A stretch of 64,000 nt of DNA from DASYQD01 sp036005845. Lineage in GTDB: Bacteria > Acidobacteriota > Thermoanaerobaculia > Multivoradales > JAIOJS01. The stretch lies in NCBI GenBank assembly GCA_036005845.1, contig DASYQD010000035.1:1-64000 (forward strand). Direction: 5' to 3'. Below the pieces are notes generated by a model, which saw nothing but the letters and a program-made list of their open reading frames with translations, did not search any database and had not been told where the DNA came from. A program made the position numbers and the translations under genes. Below, in pieces: positions 8,784 through 17,826 of the stretch (within the stretch, counting starts at the first letter, position 1; each line of letters starts with the position of its first letter).

Positions 8784-9024
8784 ATGCGCACGACTATCGA
8801 GATCACCGACGAGCAACGCTCCAAGCTCCTCGAAGCGGCCGCAAAGTGCGGTGAGAAGGGCTTCTCAATGACCATCCAGGAAGCACTGGATCACTACTTC
8901 GAGGCTGCTGCAGACCGCCGGGAAAAGAGTCGAGCGCGGCATCAAGGTTATGGGCACCTTGGCGGAGCCTGCGGCGGATCGGCTGGAGAAAGACGTTCGC
9001 CAGTTGCGCCGGTCGTGGCGATGA
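8784..9024 (+). pseudogene. VapB-like ribbon-helix-helix antitoxin, frameshifted
   Basis: The first half (MRTTIEITDEQRSKLLEAAA, then IQEALDHYF) is a clear antitoxin N-terminus. After about base 8931 the matching C-terminal half (MGTLAEPAADRLEKDVRQ, ending SWR and TGA at 9022-9024) continues in the +1 frame. One extra base near 8926-8934 explains this. The restored gene would be about 80 residues, usual for this family, and its TGA would overlap the toxin ATG at 9021, the normal arrangement for such pairs. As it stands the frame instead runs on to give a chimeric 115-residue product. Confidence 0.7.
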
Positions 9025-9392
9025 TCGTCGCCGACACCGACGTTCTCATCGACGCGCTTCTGGACGTGAGCCTGCATCCTCGCGAGTGGCCACCGCTCTG
9101 CGCGGCGGCACTATCGCCACAACCGCCATGAGTGCTGTCAAGTCCGGGGCGGAGCACGGACGCCCGCGGAGGTGGCGGGCGTCGATACCTTGCTCGCCGC
9201 ATTGGCGATTCTTCCCTTCGACGAGCGGGCGAGCAAGGCTGCCGGGGCCAGGCGGCGCAAGCTGGAATCGAAGGGTCAGACGATCGGCATGGGCGACTAC
9301 CTCATCGCTGGCATCTGCCTCAGTCGCGCCTCGTCTCTGCTTACTCGCAATCGGAAGCACTTCGAATGGGCCTGAGCCTCGACGGCCTCTAA
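9021..9392 (+). pseudogene. VapC-like PIN-domain toxin, multiply frameshifted
   Basis: The PIN start MIVADTDVLIDALLD (first catalytic Asp pair) is read from 9021. The next segment, GREPASSRVATALRGG then IATTAMSAVKSGAEHG, lies in another frame from about 9062. The third, ARTPAEVAGVDTLLAALAIL through TIGMGDYLIAGICL (the DxxIA acidic cluster) and LLTRNRKHFEW, lies in a third frame from about 9155. A final switch near 9366 would restore a GLSLDGL end at 9392. Together they rebuild a full PIN ribonuclease of about 124 residues. At least two, probably three, one-base losses are needed, so no active toxin is made unless these are assembly errors. Confidence 0.7.
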
Positions 9393-9536
9393 CGGCGGTG
9401 TTTCATCCGTTCTCGGCTCCTCGGCAGCGCCGGGTGCAGGACCTTGTCGAGGCCCTCAAAGGCGCCATGCTTCCACCCGGTCACGAGCAGGTTTTCTACT
9501 GCGGGTGCGCTGGATCTAACTCGAGGGAGAACGGCG

Positions 9537-9998
9537 ATGAGCATCAGTCATACCCGTGGTCGACTCAGAGTCGACTTCGACTCCGAAAAGCTGTCGATCC
9601 GCCACTGGCCGGGCGACGCCATCTCGATCCCCTGGAGCGAAGTCGAGTTCGTCTGCCCGACACCCACGATGGTTCGCACGGAGGATGGCTGGAAGCAGAG
9701 AACTTATGGTCTCGCCATCGAGTCCACCTTCAAGACGACACTCGAGACGCACGGTCATCTCTGGCTCGAAGTCGTCTTGCGCGACCGACGGCCACTGCTC
9801 GCCCGCACGACTGGGTGGGCTGGATTCTGGCTACGCCGGCACGTTTCGCCGCTCTTGGACGCATCCGACAGGCCTCAACCCGACCAGTCGGTGATCAGCC
9901 TCGATCTCTATCGCCGGAGCCTGAGTGGTTCGCTCGACGAGCTGATGGACTTCCTCTCGGCGAGCTCGCGGTTCGACCTGGTCTGTCACTTTGACTAG
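9537..9998 (+). CDS. Hypothetical protein of 153 residues in the accessory island
   Basis: The ATG at 9537 is preceded by GAGGGAGA at a good distance. The protein is soluble, with no signal peptide or membrane helix. The first 60 residues alternate short strands (LRVDFDSEKLSIRHW, then ISIPWSEVEFV), and the C-terminal part is helical (LDLYRRSLSG, ELMDFLSASS). I do not recognise the family. Base composition is like the rest of the island and lower in GC than the genome core. It lies downstream of the broken VapBC pair on the same strand. A role as defence or immunity accessory is only a guess. Confidence 0.6.
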   Translation: MSISHTRGRLRVDFDSEKLSIRHWPGDAISIPWSEVEFVCPTPTMVRTEDGWKQRTYGLAIESTFKTTLETHGHLWLEVVLRDRRPLLARTTGWAGFWLRRHVSPLLDASDRPQPDQSVISLDLYRRSLSGSLDELMDFLSASSRFDLVCHFD

Positions 9999-10218
9999 AC
10001 CGTCAACCCTCAGCTTTCGGCGCGCAGCGCCTGGGATCAGCATGTCGAGGGTGCCGGGCAGGACGGCGCTGTCGGCTTGCATCGGTTCTCCTTGGTCGCC
10101 CAGGAGAATTTGGTATCGCCCCTCTTCTGAGTAGTCAAGAAAGACGGCGCATCCAATTCCTTACTGGACCCCTGCCTCAGCGGCATCGCGGTGGCCGAAG
10201 AGCTCTCTTGAAGCGACT

Positions 10219-11586
10219 TCAGCGCAGGTATGGGGCGACGTTGTCTCGGATGATTGCGTGCTCGGCGTCGGTGAGCGGCACCATGCCGCGGAAGTTTCCC
10301 CATTCTCGATCGGGTGTGTTGTGTCCGCCGAAGGCGGCATCGGAGCCGTAGAGGATCCGCTTGGGGCCGATCTGTCGAATGCGCTTGGCGAGCAGCTCGA
10401 GCTGGTCGTGCTTCTGGAGGTCGGCGACGGTTGCGACGTCGAAGTAGAGATTGCGGGTCCGCGGGTCGCCGCGTTCGACGGCTTCGGCGAGGACCGCGAG
10501 CGATTCGTCGTTCCAGCCCGGACCGGATCCCGCCATGTGCGCGACTTGGACCACGACGTCGGGCGCGTGGGGAAGGACCTGGGTGAGGAAGGCCTCGGCC
10601 GTCGCCTTCCCGGCCGTCGGGTCGTCGCTTTCCAGGTGGACGACGAGCGGCAGCGCGAGCCGATTCGCGGCAGCGAAGACCTGCTGCAGGCGGGCAACGT
10701 GCTCGGGCTTCCTCAGGTCGACCCCGCTGTTGCGCAGGTGCAGCTTGAGACCGCGCAGGTGGAGGTCACGCGCGCAGCGTTCGATCTCGGGCAGAGCGGT
10801 ATCCGTCAGCGGGTTGACCGCACAGAAGCCGACCAGGCGGTCGGGGTGGCGGGCGACCTGGGCGGCGGTCCAGTCGTTCTCCGCGCGTAGCTTGGCCGCC
10901 GCGTCGGGCATCTTCGGCGCGTACGGGCTCTCGAAGAGGTACGCCCCCGACAGCACGACGGCGCGGCCGATCTCGGCTTCGTCGAGCATCGCGACCAGCG
11001 CGTCGGCGTCGACCACTTTGTACGGCTGCGCGGCCGGGAACTTCATCGTCTCGCCGGCGATCAGCCACCGGCCGGCGGGGTCCTTGGCGAAGGAGAGCTG
11101 GGTCGAGCCGAGGTTCCTCCGCTCGCTGCCGTCGACTCGCGTGTAGACCGCCGCCAGCTCCGCGACGGCGCCGCTCTCGGCGTAGGCCACGGGCGTGATG
11201 GCGTAGGGCTTGGCGAATCGCCCGGCGACGTGCTCGCTCACCGCCTTGCGCCCGACCACGGTCAGATCGTCGATGAGCAGCGAGGAGTCGCCGTACTGAG
11301 ACAGCAACGCCTGCTCGGCGTAGAGCGGAGCCACGGCCGCGGCGTCGTTCCAGGCGGCGGTACGGCGTCGCAGCAGATCGGCGATCGCGGGTGGCAGCTC
11401 GACCGGTTTGGACTCGCCGCGCTCCAGCGTCTCCATCAGGGGCGCGAGCTCGGGGCTCAGGAGGTGTTGGTGATGATCGACCTTCGGGCCGGTGAATGCC
11501 GCCGCAGCGGGCTCGGCTCGAGCAGCGTGACGAGACGACACGAAGACGACCAGACAGGCCGCGATCCGCCAGATGCGCTTCGGCAT
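10219..11586 (-). CDS. Secreted amidohydrolase (metal-dependent TIM barrel) with an inserted SnoaL/NTF2-like domain
   Basis: 455 residues with a signal peptide (cleavage near AARA, residue 24). The first metal motif DHHQH (H39-x-H41) is followed not by the rest of the barrel but by about 120 residues (65-185) with SnoaL-like character: a helical start with AWNDAAAVAPLY, then strands ending DPAGRWLIAGE. The barrel resumes at ADALVAMLDEAEIGRAVVLSG and continues with HLRGLKLHL, LPLVVHLES, VVVQVAHMAG and RILYGSDAAFGG, which carries the last aspartate. It belongs to the amidohydrolase-2 type of hydrolases and decarboxylases. The substrate is unknown; the location is probably periplasmic. No operon partner is close. 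Confidence 0.85.
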   Translation of the reverse strand: MPKRIWRIAACLVVFVSSRHAARAEPAAAAFTGPKVDHHQHLLSPELAPLMETLERGESKPVELPPAIADLLRRRTAAWNDAAAVAPLYAEQALLSQYGDSSLLIDDLTVVGRKAVSEHVAGRFAKPYAITPVAYAESGAVAELAAVYTRVDGSERRNLGSTQLSFAKDPAGRWLIAGETMKFPAAQPYKVVDADALVAMLDEAEIGRAVVLSGAYLFESPYAPKMPDAAAKLRAENDWTAAQVARHPDRLVGFCAVNPLTDTALPEIERCARDLHLRGLKLHLRNSGVDLRKPEHVARLQQVFAAANRLALPLVVHLESDDPTAGKATAEAFLTQVLPHAPDVVVQVAHMAGSGPGWNDESLAVLAEAVERGDPRTRNLYFDVATVADLQKHDQLELLAKRIRQIGPKRILYGSDAAFGGHNTPDREWGNFRGMVPLTDAEHAIIRDNVAPYLR

Positions 11587-11782
11587 TACCCGCCTCCCGT
11601 GCTTGCTTTCCGTGGTGGATACCGCGGCCGGGCAGCAGGGTTACCGCATGACGACCGCCGGGGCCACCGACGAGCGCCGCGGCGTCGCTCGCATGGCTCG
11701 CCTCGGCGCGAAGCCGGCGCTGAGGCGGCGGCCAATGGGCGAGTGGGCGCGCGGGCGATCCCGCGCGCCGCTCGCCGGAGTG

Positions 11783-12313
11783 CTAGCGCCCCGCCCCGCT
11801 CTTGTCCGTCAGGTTGAAGTGCTGGTCGTTGACCTTCTCGTCACCGATCCACACCTCGGCGCGGTAATCGCCCTTCTTCCAGCCCTTGGTGTCGCCCTTG
11901 AACATCATGGTCGCCTCGCCGGCCACGACGGGCTTGGCTTCCTCGCCGATCTTGGCCTCGCCGGGACCCATCCAGACGACCTTCACCTGCGAGCCGGCCG
12001 GCGCGTCGCCGACCTTCATCGTCAGGTAGACGGGATCGCCGGGGGCGAAGTCGTCGCCCTGGTCCGCCTCGGCCATCGTGCCGTCCGCCGCCACCTTGTG
12101 ACCGATGGTGACGTCGTCGATCATCGCCTGCGCCTTGGCGCCGCTGATGTCGCTCGGGTTGTTGTTGTCGACGCCGGCGATCTCGCCCGGCGTTGCCGAA
12201 GGCACGACGTCGGCCGCGCTCTCGGCCTGGGTCTCCGCCGGCTCGTGCGGTTTGCAAGCGCCGACGAGAGGCAGACCCGCCACCAGTACCCACGCCAAAT
12301 GGTTTCTCGACAT
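11783..12313 (-). CDS. Lipoprotein of unknown function
   Basis: 176 residues from the ATG at 12313, which is preceded by GGAGGAG. The signal ends in a lipobox (LPLVGAC), so Cys20 should be lipidated. The mature part begins with an acidic linker and then has a beta-rich domain with phrases such as PVYLTMKVGDAPAGSQVKVV, then DYRAEVWIGDEKV, resembling Ig-like domains of exported envelope proteins. Longer in-frame starts upstream lack a ribosome binding site. It is divergent from the chloride channel gene. Function unknown. Confidence 0.75.
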   Translation of the reverse strand: MSRNHLAWVLVAGLPLVGACKPHEPAETQAESAADVVPSATPGEIAGVDNNNPSDISGAKAQAMIDDVTIGHKVAADGTMAEADQGDDFAPGDPVYLTMKVGDAPAGSQVKVVWMGPGEAKIGEEAKPVVAGEATMMFKGDTKGWKKGDYRAEVWIGDEKVNDQHFNLTDKSGAGR

Positions 12314-12459
12314 GTAAGGCTCCTCCATTGAGACTGAGACACGCTCCCCCTTGGAGCGTTCACCGCTGCAAAGCAAAGGCGGTACCAGGTTCAGCCCATC
12401 CCGAGAGGTAGCATCGGGAAGACCGGGCTCTGCCCGAACGCAGGAGGATCGACCGACCG

Positions 12460-14289
12460 ATGACGAGCGGCCCCGCAGGAACCGACGACCCACACGCCAC
12501 CAGCCACCCCGCCACCCACCACCCTCACGACCGCCTCGCCGACTTCAGCACCGACAAGAGCGTCCTCGTCCTCTCCGCCCTCGCGGTGGGCATCGGCGTG
12601 GTGTCGGCGTTCGTCGCCTACGCGCTGCTCTGGCTGATCGCGGTCATCACCAACCTCGCCTACTTCCAGCGCTTCTCGTCGACCTTCACCTCGCCCGCCG
12701 GCAACCACCTCGGCGCCTGGGCGATCCTCGTCCCCGCCGTCGGCGGCCTGATCATCGGGCTGATGGCGCGCTACGGCTCGGAGAAGATCCGCGGCCACGG
12801 CATCCCGGAAGCGCTCGAGGCGATCCTGATCGGCGGCAGCCGCGTCGAGCCGAAGGTCGCGGCCTTGAAGCCGCTGTCGTCGGCGCTGTCGATCGGCACC
12901 GGCGGGCCGTTCGGCGCCGAGGGGCCGATCATCATGACCGGCGGCGCGCTCGGCTCGCTCATCGCGCAGCGCATCCACCTCTCCTCGGCCGAGCGCAAGA
13001 CGCTGCTCGTCGCCGGCGCCGCGGCCGGCATGGCGGCGATCTTCGCGACGCCGATGGCGGCGGTGCTGGTCGCCGTCGAGCTGCTGCTCTTCGAGTGGAA
13101 GCCGCGCAGCTTCGTTCCTGTGGCCGTGGCGTCGGTCGTCGCCTCCGTGGTGCGCGTGCCGCTCCTCGGCGTCGGGCCGATCTTCAAGGTCGCCGCGCAC
13201 GGCATCACCGGCGCCGAGCTGCTCGGCTTCGCGGCGATCGTCGGCGTGCTCGCCGGCCTCGCCTCCGGCGCGCTCACCGCGCTCGTCTACTTCTGCGAGG
13301 ACCTCTTCGCCAAGCTGCCCATCCACTGGATGTGGTGGCCGATCGTCGGCGGTGTGGCGGTGGGCATCGGCGGTCTCATCGACCCGCGTGTGCTCGGCGT
13401 CGGCTACGAGAGCATCCAGGCGCTGCTCTCCGGCCACCTCGTCGCCGGCTCGGCGGCGTCGCTGTTGCTGTTCAAGGCGCTGGTGTGGGCGATCGCGCTC
13501 GGCTCGGGCACCTCGGGTGGCGTGCTGGCGCCCTTGCTCATCATGGGCGGCGGCCTCGGCGCGCTCGAGTCGTCGCTGCTGCCGGTGGGCGACGCCGGCC
13601 TGTGGGCGACGGTGAGCATGGCGGCGATGATGGCCGGCACCATGCGCTCGCCGTTGACCGGCATCCTCTTCGCGGTCGAGCTCACGCACGATTGGAACAC
13701 GCTGCCAGCGCTGCTGGTGGCGGCGGTCGCCGCGCACGCCGTCACCGTGCTGCTGCTGCGCCGTTCGATCCTCACCGAGAAGCTGGCGCGGCGCGGCCAC
13801 CACCTGGTGCGCGAGTACAGCGTCGACCCCTTCGAGGTGCACCGCATCGACGAGGTGATGGACCACGAGCCGGCGCGCATCCCGGCGACGATGACGGTGG
13901 GCGAGCTGGCGCGCCGCATCGCGGCGGGCGACGCCGAGCTGACCCGCCGGCAGGGCGTGCCGATCGTCGACGAGCGCGGCGCCCTCGCCGGCATCATCAC
14001 CCGCAGCGACCTGATGCGGGCGATGGAGGAAGGCGGCGAGCGCACGGTGCTCGAGGTGGGCAGCCGCGACCTCGTCGTCGGCTACCCCGACGAGCTGCTG
14101 CGCGACGCCGTGGCGCGCATGCTGGGGCGCGACGTCGGGCGGCTGCCGATCGTCGCGCGCGATGATCCGCGGCGGCTCGTCGGCTACCTCGGCCGCGCCG
14201 GCATCATGCGCGCGCGCCTGCGGCTCTACGAGGAGGAGAACCTGCGCGAGCGCGGCGCGCCCGCCGCGAGCGACGAGCCGGCGGCATAA
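12460..14289 (+). CDS. ClC-family chloride channel/transporter with C-terminal CBS pair
   Basis: 609 residues: an inner-membrane ClC protein moving chloride, possibly in exchange for protons. The selectivity motifs are present as GHGIPE (usual GSGIP), GPFGAEGP (gating glutamate retained) and GSGTSGGVLAP. Ten or more hydrophobic segments run to about residue 440. Two CBS domains follow (about 465-520 and 525-595, with ITRSDLMRAM and VARMLGRDVGRLPIV), which usually bind adenine nucleotides and regulate gating. The start ATG has AGGAGG about 13 bases upstream. The histidine-rich N-terminal tail (residues 10-25) is unusual. Confidence 0.93.
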   Translation: MTSGPAGTDDPHATSHPATHHPHDRLADFSTDKSVLVLSALAVGIGVVSAFVAYALLWLIAVITNLAYFQRFSSTFTSPAGNHLGAWAILVPAVGGLIIGLMARYGSEKIRGHGIPEALEAILIGGSRVEPKVAALKPLSSALSIGTGGPFGAEGPIIMTGGALGSLIAQRIHLSSAERKTLLVAGAAAGMAAIFATPMAAVLVAVELLLFEWKPRSFVPVAVASVVASVVRVPLLGVGPIFKVAAHGITGAELLGFAAIVGVLAGLASGALTALVYFCEDLFAKLPIHWMWWPIVGGVAVGIGGLIDPRVLGVGYESIQALLSGHLVAGSAASLLLFKALVWAIALGSGTSGGVLAPLLIMGGGLGALESSLLPVGDAGLWATVSMAAMMAGTMRSPLTGILFAVELTHDWNTLPALLVAAVAAHAVTVLLLRRSILTEKLARRGHHLVREYSVDPFEVHRIDEVMDHEPARIPATMTVGELARRIAAGDAELTRRQGVPIVDERGALAGIITRSDLMRAMEEGGERTVLEVGSRDLVVGYPDELLRDAVARMLGRDVGRLPIVARDDPRRLVGYLGRAGIMRARLRLYEEENLRERGAPAASDEPAA

Positions 14290-14298
14290 GGGCTGCAT

Positions 14299-14330
14299 CA
14301 CCTCCGCGCCGCGGTCCGCACGCGGAGGTG
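14299..14330. other. Ten-base-pair perfect hairpin between ClC and MFS genes
   Basis: CACCTCCGCG (14299-14308) pairs with CGCGGAGGTG (14321-14330) across a 12-base loop. There is no T-run after it and the MFS start codon follows 10 bases later, so it looks more like an mRNA processing or attenuation element than a simple terminator. Confidence 0.35.
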
Positions 14331-14340
14331 CCTCGCTCGT

Positions 14341-16479
14341 ATGAATCGTCCGCAGCCTCGATGGGTGGAATCGCCGGCGCCCGCCTCCGCGCCGAGCGCG
14401 ACTGTGCCCACCACAGTCGCGGTGCCGGCCGTGCCGCCCGTGGTGGACGAGCAACGCAAGCTCGTCGTCTTCGGCGGCCTCATCCTGGTGCTGCTGCTGG
14501 CAGCGCTCGACTCGACGATCGTCGCCACCGCGCTGCCGACGATCGTCGGCGAGCTGGGCGGCCTCGAGCGGCTGTCGTGGGTCGTCACCGCCTACCTGCT
14601 GGCGCAGACGGTGGTGATGCCGCTCTACGGCAAGCTCGGCGACCTCTACGGGCGCAAGCGCGTGCTGCAGACGGCGGTGCTCATCTTCCTCGCCGGCTCG
14701 GCGCTGTGCGGGCTGTCGCGCTCGATGCTGCAGCTCATCGTCTTCCGCGCGCTGCAGGGTCTGGGCGGCGGCGGCTTGATGGTGAGCTCGCAGGCCGCGA
14801 TCGGCGACGTGGTGCCGCCGCGCGAGCGCGGGCGTTACCAGGGGATCTTCGGCGCGGCGTTCGGCGTGGCGTCCATCGCCGGGCCGCTGCTCGGCGGCTT
14901 CTTCACCACCCACCTGTCGTGGCGGTGGATCTTCTACGTCAACCTGCCGCTGGGCGCCGTCGCGCTGTCCGTGCTGGCGACGACGATGCCGCGCACGGGG
15001 CGGCGGGCGACGCACCGGATCGACTACTTCGGCGCGCTGCTGCTGGCGGTGGCGCTCGCCGCGATCGTGCTCGCCACCGACCTCGGCGGCACGACGTACC
15101 GTTGGAGCTCGGCGCCGATCGTCGGCATCGTCGTCGCCGGCGTGCTGGCGCTCGCCGCGTTCCTCTTCGTCGAGGGGCGCGCCGCCGAACCGGTGCTGCC
15201 GCTCCACCTGTTTCGCAACCGCATCTTCGCCGTCGCCGGCGCGGTGGGGCTCATCGTCGGCTTCGCGCTCTTCGGCGCCGTCACCTTCCTGCCGCTCTTC
15301 CTGCAGGTGGTGCGCGGGCAGAGCCCGACGGCGTCGGGGCTGCAGCTCGTGCCGATGATGGGCGGCATGCTGCTCACCTCGATCGGCTCGGGGCAGCTCA
15401 TCAGCCGCACCGGGCGCTATCGAATGTTTCCCATCGTCGGCACGGCGGTGATGGCGGTCGGGCTCGTGCTGCTGTCGCGGCTGCGGCCGGACACCGGTGC
15501 GCTGGCGCTGTCGTTCGACTTGGTCGTCGTCGGCGTCGGGCTCGGCATGGTGATGCAGGTACTCGTGCTGGCGGTGCAGAACGCCGTCGACTTCGAGGAC
15601 CTGGGCGTCGCCACGTCGGGCGCCACGCTGTTTCGTTTCATCGGCGGCTCGGTGGGCACGGCGGCGCTCGGGGCGATCTTCAGCGCGCGGCTGGCGAGGC
15701 TGCTGGCGGCGGCGCACTTCGACCTCGGCGGCGCGGGCGCCGGGCTGCAGCTCCGCGGCGCGGCGCTGCAGCGGCTCTCGCCGGCGGCGCGCGCGACGTT
15801 CCTGGGGCTGTTCACGCAGGCGCTGGCGTCGATCTTCGTCGTTGCCGCCGCGATCGCCGCCGTCGCCTTCCTGCTCACCTGGCTGCTCCCCGAGCGGCCG
15901 CTGCGGCAGACGCTGGCGGCGAGCGCGGGGAGTGTTGCCGAGGGATGTGCGAGCCCGCCGATCGAGTCGCCGCTTCAGCAGATCGAGCGCGGGCTCGTGC
16001 TGCTCGGCAGCCGCGACACGCAGCGGGCGCTGCTCGAGCGCACGGCGGCGCGCGCCGGCGTCGACCTCTCGCCGGCGGCGTGTTGGATGTTGGGCAAGCT
16101 CGACGACGATCCGCGCGCCGACGTCGAGGCGCTGGCGGCGCGCTACGGGATCGATCGCGGGCGTCTGGCTGCCGGCGTCGAGGCCTTGCGCGAGCAGGGT
16201 CTGATCGCGGAGCGCAACGGCGCCGGTACGAGCTCGGCGCCGGCCGCACGCGCTCTCACGCTCGACGCGGGGTCGCACGAGCATCCGCTCACGCCGGCGG
16301 GCCGCGACGTGCTGGCGCGGCTGCGCGCCGCGCGGCAACAGGAGCTCGCGGCGGCGCTCGCCGGCTGGTCACCGGAACGCCACGGCGAGCTCGCGGCGCT
16401 GATCACCGACGTGGCGAAGCGTCTCGCCGATCGCGCGCCCGAGCCGCCAGCGGCGGACCGCCGCGCCGCGTCGGTCTGA
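14341..16479 (+). CDS. DHA2-family (EmrB/QacA) multidrug efflux MFS transporter with C-terminal MarR-like domain
   Basis: 712 residues. About 14 hydrophobic helices fill residues 40-520, the DHA2 count. Family signatures are LDSTIVATALPTI in TM1, the loop GKLGDLYGRKR, and motif C (GVASIAGPLLGG) in TM5. It probably exports drugs using the proton gradient. After the last helix there is a cytoplasmic extension of about 170 residues. Its pieces SPAACWMLGKLDDDPRA, LREQGLIAE and HPLTPAGRDVLARL look like a MarR-type winged helix. No good ribosome binding site is seen before the ATG at 14341. The gene converges on a second MFS gene. Confidence 0.88.
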   Translation: MNRPQPRWVESPAPASAPSATVPTTVAVPAVPPVVDEQRKLVVFGGLILVLLLAALDSTIVATALPTIVGELGGLERLSWVVTAYLLAQTVVMPLYGKLGDLYGRKRVLQTAVLIFLAGSALCGLSRSMLQLIVFRALQGLGGGGLMVSSQAAIGDVVPPRERGRYQGIFGAAFGVASIAGPLLGGFFTTHLSWRWIFYVNLPLGAVALSVLATTMPRTGRRATHRIDYFGALLLAVALAAIVLATDLGGTTYRWSSAPIVGIVVAGVLALAAFLFVEGRAAEPVLPLHLFRNRIFAVAGAVGLIVGFALFGAVTFLPLFLQVVRGQSPTASGLQLVPMMGGMLLTSIGSGQLISRTGRYRMFPIVGTAVMAVGLVLLSRLRPDTGALALSFDLVVVGVGLGMVMQVLVLAVQNAVDFEDLGVATSGATLFRFIGGSVGTAALGAIFSARLARLLAAAHFDLGGAGAGLQLRGAALQRLSPAARATFLGLFTQALASIFVVAAAIAAVAFLLTWLLPERPLRQTLAASAGSVAEGCASPPIESPLQQIERGLVLLGSRDTQRALLERTAARAGVDLSPAACWMLGKLDDDPRADVEALAARYGIDRGRLAAGVEALREQGLIAERNGAGTSSAPAARALTLDAGSHEHPLTPAGRDVLARLRAARQQELAAALAGWSPERHGELAALITDVAKRLADRAPEPPAADRRAASV

Positions 16480-16488
16480 CCACACGCC

Positions 16489-17826
16489 TCACGGGGCACC
16501 CGTGCCAGCACCACCCGGCAGCGCGAGCGCCAAGGCGGCGGCGACGTCCTCCTCGCTCTCGGCCGGCAGCAGCCCGCGCTCGACGTAGAGCGGACGCACC
16601 TGCTCGCGCAACGCCGGCAGCGCGCGGAAGAACGCCAACGCGACGGCGAGCAGCCCCACCGCGCCTCCCGCCAGCGTCAGCGGCGCGCCCGCGTGCTGCG
16701 CCACCGCGCCGGCGATGAGGCTGCCGAACGGCGCCGAGCCCACGAACGCCATGCTGTAGAAGCTCATCACGCGGCCGCGCTTGTCGTCGTCGACGATCGT
16801 CTGCAGCAGCGTGTTCGAGGACGCCATCTGCACCATGAAGCCAAACCCCGCGACGATGAGGGCGAACATCGACAACGCGGGCGAGCGCGAGAGCGCGAAG
16901 GTGCCGATGCCCGCGGCGAACAGCGCCACCATGCGCGGCAGCCAAGCGCCGAGCCCCACGACGGAGCGCCGCGCGGCGAGCGTGATGGCGCCGAGCAGCG
17001 CGCCGACGCCGCTCGCGCCCATCAGGTAGCCGAGCGTCTGCGGTCCGCCGTGCAGCACCCGCGCGGCGAAGATCGGCAGCAGCGCGGTGTAGGGCAGACC
17101 GAGGAAGCTCACCGAGCCGACCAGCAACAGCAGCGCGCGGATCGCCGGCGTGCGCGTCACGTAGCGGAAGCCGTCGGCGAGGTCGGCGGCCGCCCGCTGC
17201 GACGGCCCCTCGCGGCGCGGCCGCGGCGCGACCCGCATCGCCAGCAGCGAGGCGATCACGCCGACGTAGCTCACCGCGTCGATGGCGAAGCACCACCCCT
17301 CGCCGAGCGCCGCGATCACCAGGCCGCCGATCGACGGCCCCACCAGGCGCGCCGCGTTGAACATCGACGAGTTGAGCGCGATGGCGTTGGGCAGGTCGGC
17401 GCGGTCCTCGATCATCTCGACCAGGAACGATTGGCGGCCGGGGATGTCGAAGCCGTTGATCGCGCCCTGGAAGAGCGCCAGCAAGATGACCTCGGTGACG
17501 GTAATCACGCCACTCAACGTGAGGACCGCCAAGAGCAGCGACTGCACCATCGCCAGCGCCTGCGTGCCGATCACCACCCGCCGCTTGTCGAAGCGGTCCA
17601 CCAGCACGCCGGCGATCGGCCCGAGCAGGAAAGCCGGCACGTAGCTCGCGAACGCCACCGCGCCGAGCAGGAACGCCGAGTGCGTGAGCCGCCACACCAG
17701 CCAGCTCATCGCCACCGACGTCATCCACGTGCCGACGAGCGACACCAGCTGCCCGCCGAAGAACAGCCGGTAGTTGCGGTGCCGGAGGGCGCGCAGCGTG
17801 TGGCGGAAGCGGTCGGCGAGCGGCAT
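16489..17826 (-). CDS. MFS transporter, EntS/MFS_3-like exporter
   Basis: 445 residues with about 12 membrane helices. The start (ALRHRNYRLFFGGQLVSLVG) followed by TWMTSVAMSWLVW, then GPIAGVLVDRFDKRR, is typical of the enterobactin-exporter-like MFS_3 group. ARLVGPSIGGLV is a further conserved patch. The substrate is not predictable. It ends 9 bases from the converging DHA2 gene. It is divergent from the small gene at 17925 with about 100 bases between them. Confidence 0.88.
   Translation of the reverse strand: MPLADRFRHTLRALRHRNYRLFFGGQLVSLVGTWMTSVAMSWLVWRLTHSAFLLGAVAFASYVPAFLLGPIAGVLVDRFDKRRVVIGTQALAMVQSLLLAVLTLSGVITVTEVILLALFQGAINGFDIPGRQSFLVEMIEDRADLPNAIALNSSMFNAARLVGPSIGGLVIAALGEGWCFAIDAVSYVGVIASLLAMRVAPRPRREGPSQRAAADLADGFRYVTRTPAIRALLLLVGSVSFLGLPYTALLPIFAARVLHGGPQTLGYLMGASGVGALLGAITLAARRSVVGLGAWLPRMVALFAAGIGTFALSRSPALSMFALIVAGFGFMVQMASSNTLLQTIVDDDKRGRVMSFYSMAFVGSAPFGSLIAGAVAQHAGAPLTLAGGAVGLLAVALAFFRALPALREQVRPLYVERGLLPAESEEDVAAALALALPGGAGTGAP

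Noticed and set aside
8784..9131. A 115-residue fused antitoxin-toxin protein
   Set aside because: The frame joins an antitoxin start to an out-of-frame stretch and then a PIN start; family comparison shows it is the product of frameshifts.
9086..9994. Plus-strand open frame of 302 codons
   Set aside because: It combines one segment of the broken PIN gene with an alternative frame of the 153-residue gene, which has its own ribosome binding site.
14299..14330. Intrinsic terminator after the ClC gene
   Set aside because: The hairpin is perfect but has no T-run on either strand and is directly followed by the next gene's start.
12391..16338. Minus-strand open frame of 1315 codons
   Set aside because: It covers the ClC and MFS genes in antisense and translates to Arg/His/Gln-rich low-complexity sequence without domains.
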